Origin: an uncultured bacterium
GTDB taxonomy: Bacteria; Cyanobacteriota; Vampirovibrionia; Gastranaerophilales; Gastranaerophilaceae
Assembly (NCBI GenBank): GCA_902765215.1
Contig: CACWZA010000013.1
Span: 1-53,120, forward strand
Direction of reading: 5' to 3'
Length of the DNA stretch: 53,120 nt
More model-generated notes on the stretch are below. The model saw only the letters and a list, made by a program, of their open reading frames with translations, was not told the origin of the DNA and did no database searches. The stretch itself is not shown here. Numbering within the stretch: position 1 is the first letter of the stretch.

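Overview
The window looks like a chromosomal segment of a low-GC, probably Gram-negative, host- or sediment-associated bacterium. My best guess is the non-photosynthetic cyanobacterial sister lineage (Melainabacteria/Vampirovibrionia, Gastranaerophilales-like). This rests on a prokaryotic-type glutathione synthetase, frequent TGn-TATAAT promoters, and two proteins with an N-terminal F-x-G-Y motif. The lineage is an inference; no rRNA or marker tree was available.

Layout. Positions 1-21055 are a compact set of ordinary genes. Plus strand: a magnesium channel (mgtE), a HIT protein overlapping spermidine synthase (speE), and a flavodiiron protein. Minus strand (10127 to 4919): two tandem TPR-glycosyltransferase paralogues, an unknown protein, a 2-hydroxyacyl-CoA dehydratase activase-like ATPase and a YraN nuclease-fold protein. 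Next come a 1426-residue GH13-like protein (minus), a small acidic protein and uvrA (plus), an SPFH/NfeD pair, a DUF1858 protein, a 55-residue orphan, a hairpin cluster and gshB.

Positions 21351-53120 are one reading frame that runs off the window: at least 10,590 residues, above 1 MDa, with a signal peptide and a strong promoter (TTGTAC-17-TATAAT). It is a predicted exported, beta-helical surface protein built in a hierarchy. The smallest units are three repeat classes: GGAIYN/FxxN as in chlamydial polymorphic membrane proteins, IGDNAxF, and TNSGTITG. These are grouped into large modules. Each module opens with a recognisable header (LGTMxG, then GQTLxIxNVG), and I located 15 headers. A pair of modules is itself duplicated about 5.67 kb downstream, and one 300-bp stretch recurs ungapped 2985 bp away. 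The C-terminus, which would show how the protein is anchored or secreted, lies outside the window.

How the genes might work together: the tandem glycosyltransferases could modify surface structures, and the SPFH/NfeD pair belongs to membrane quality control. No direct functional link to the giant protein is shown by the sequence. The giant modular protein is the candidate undescribed system.
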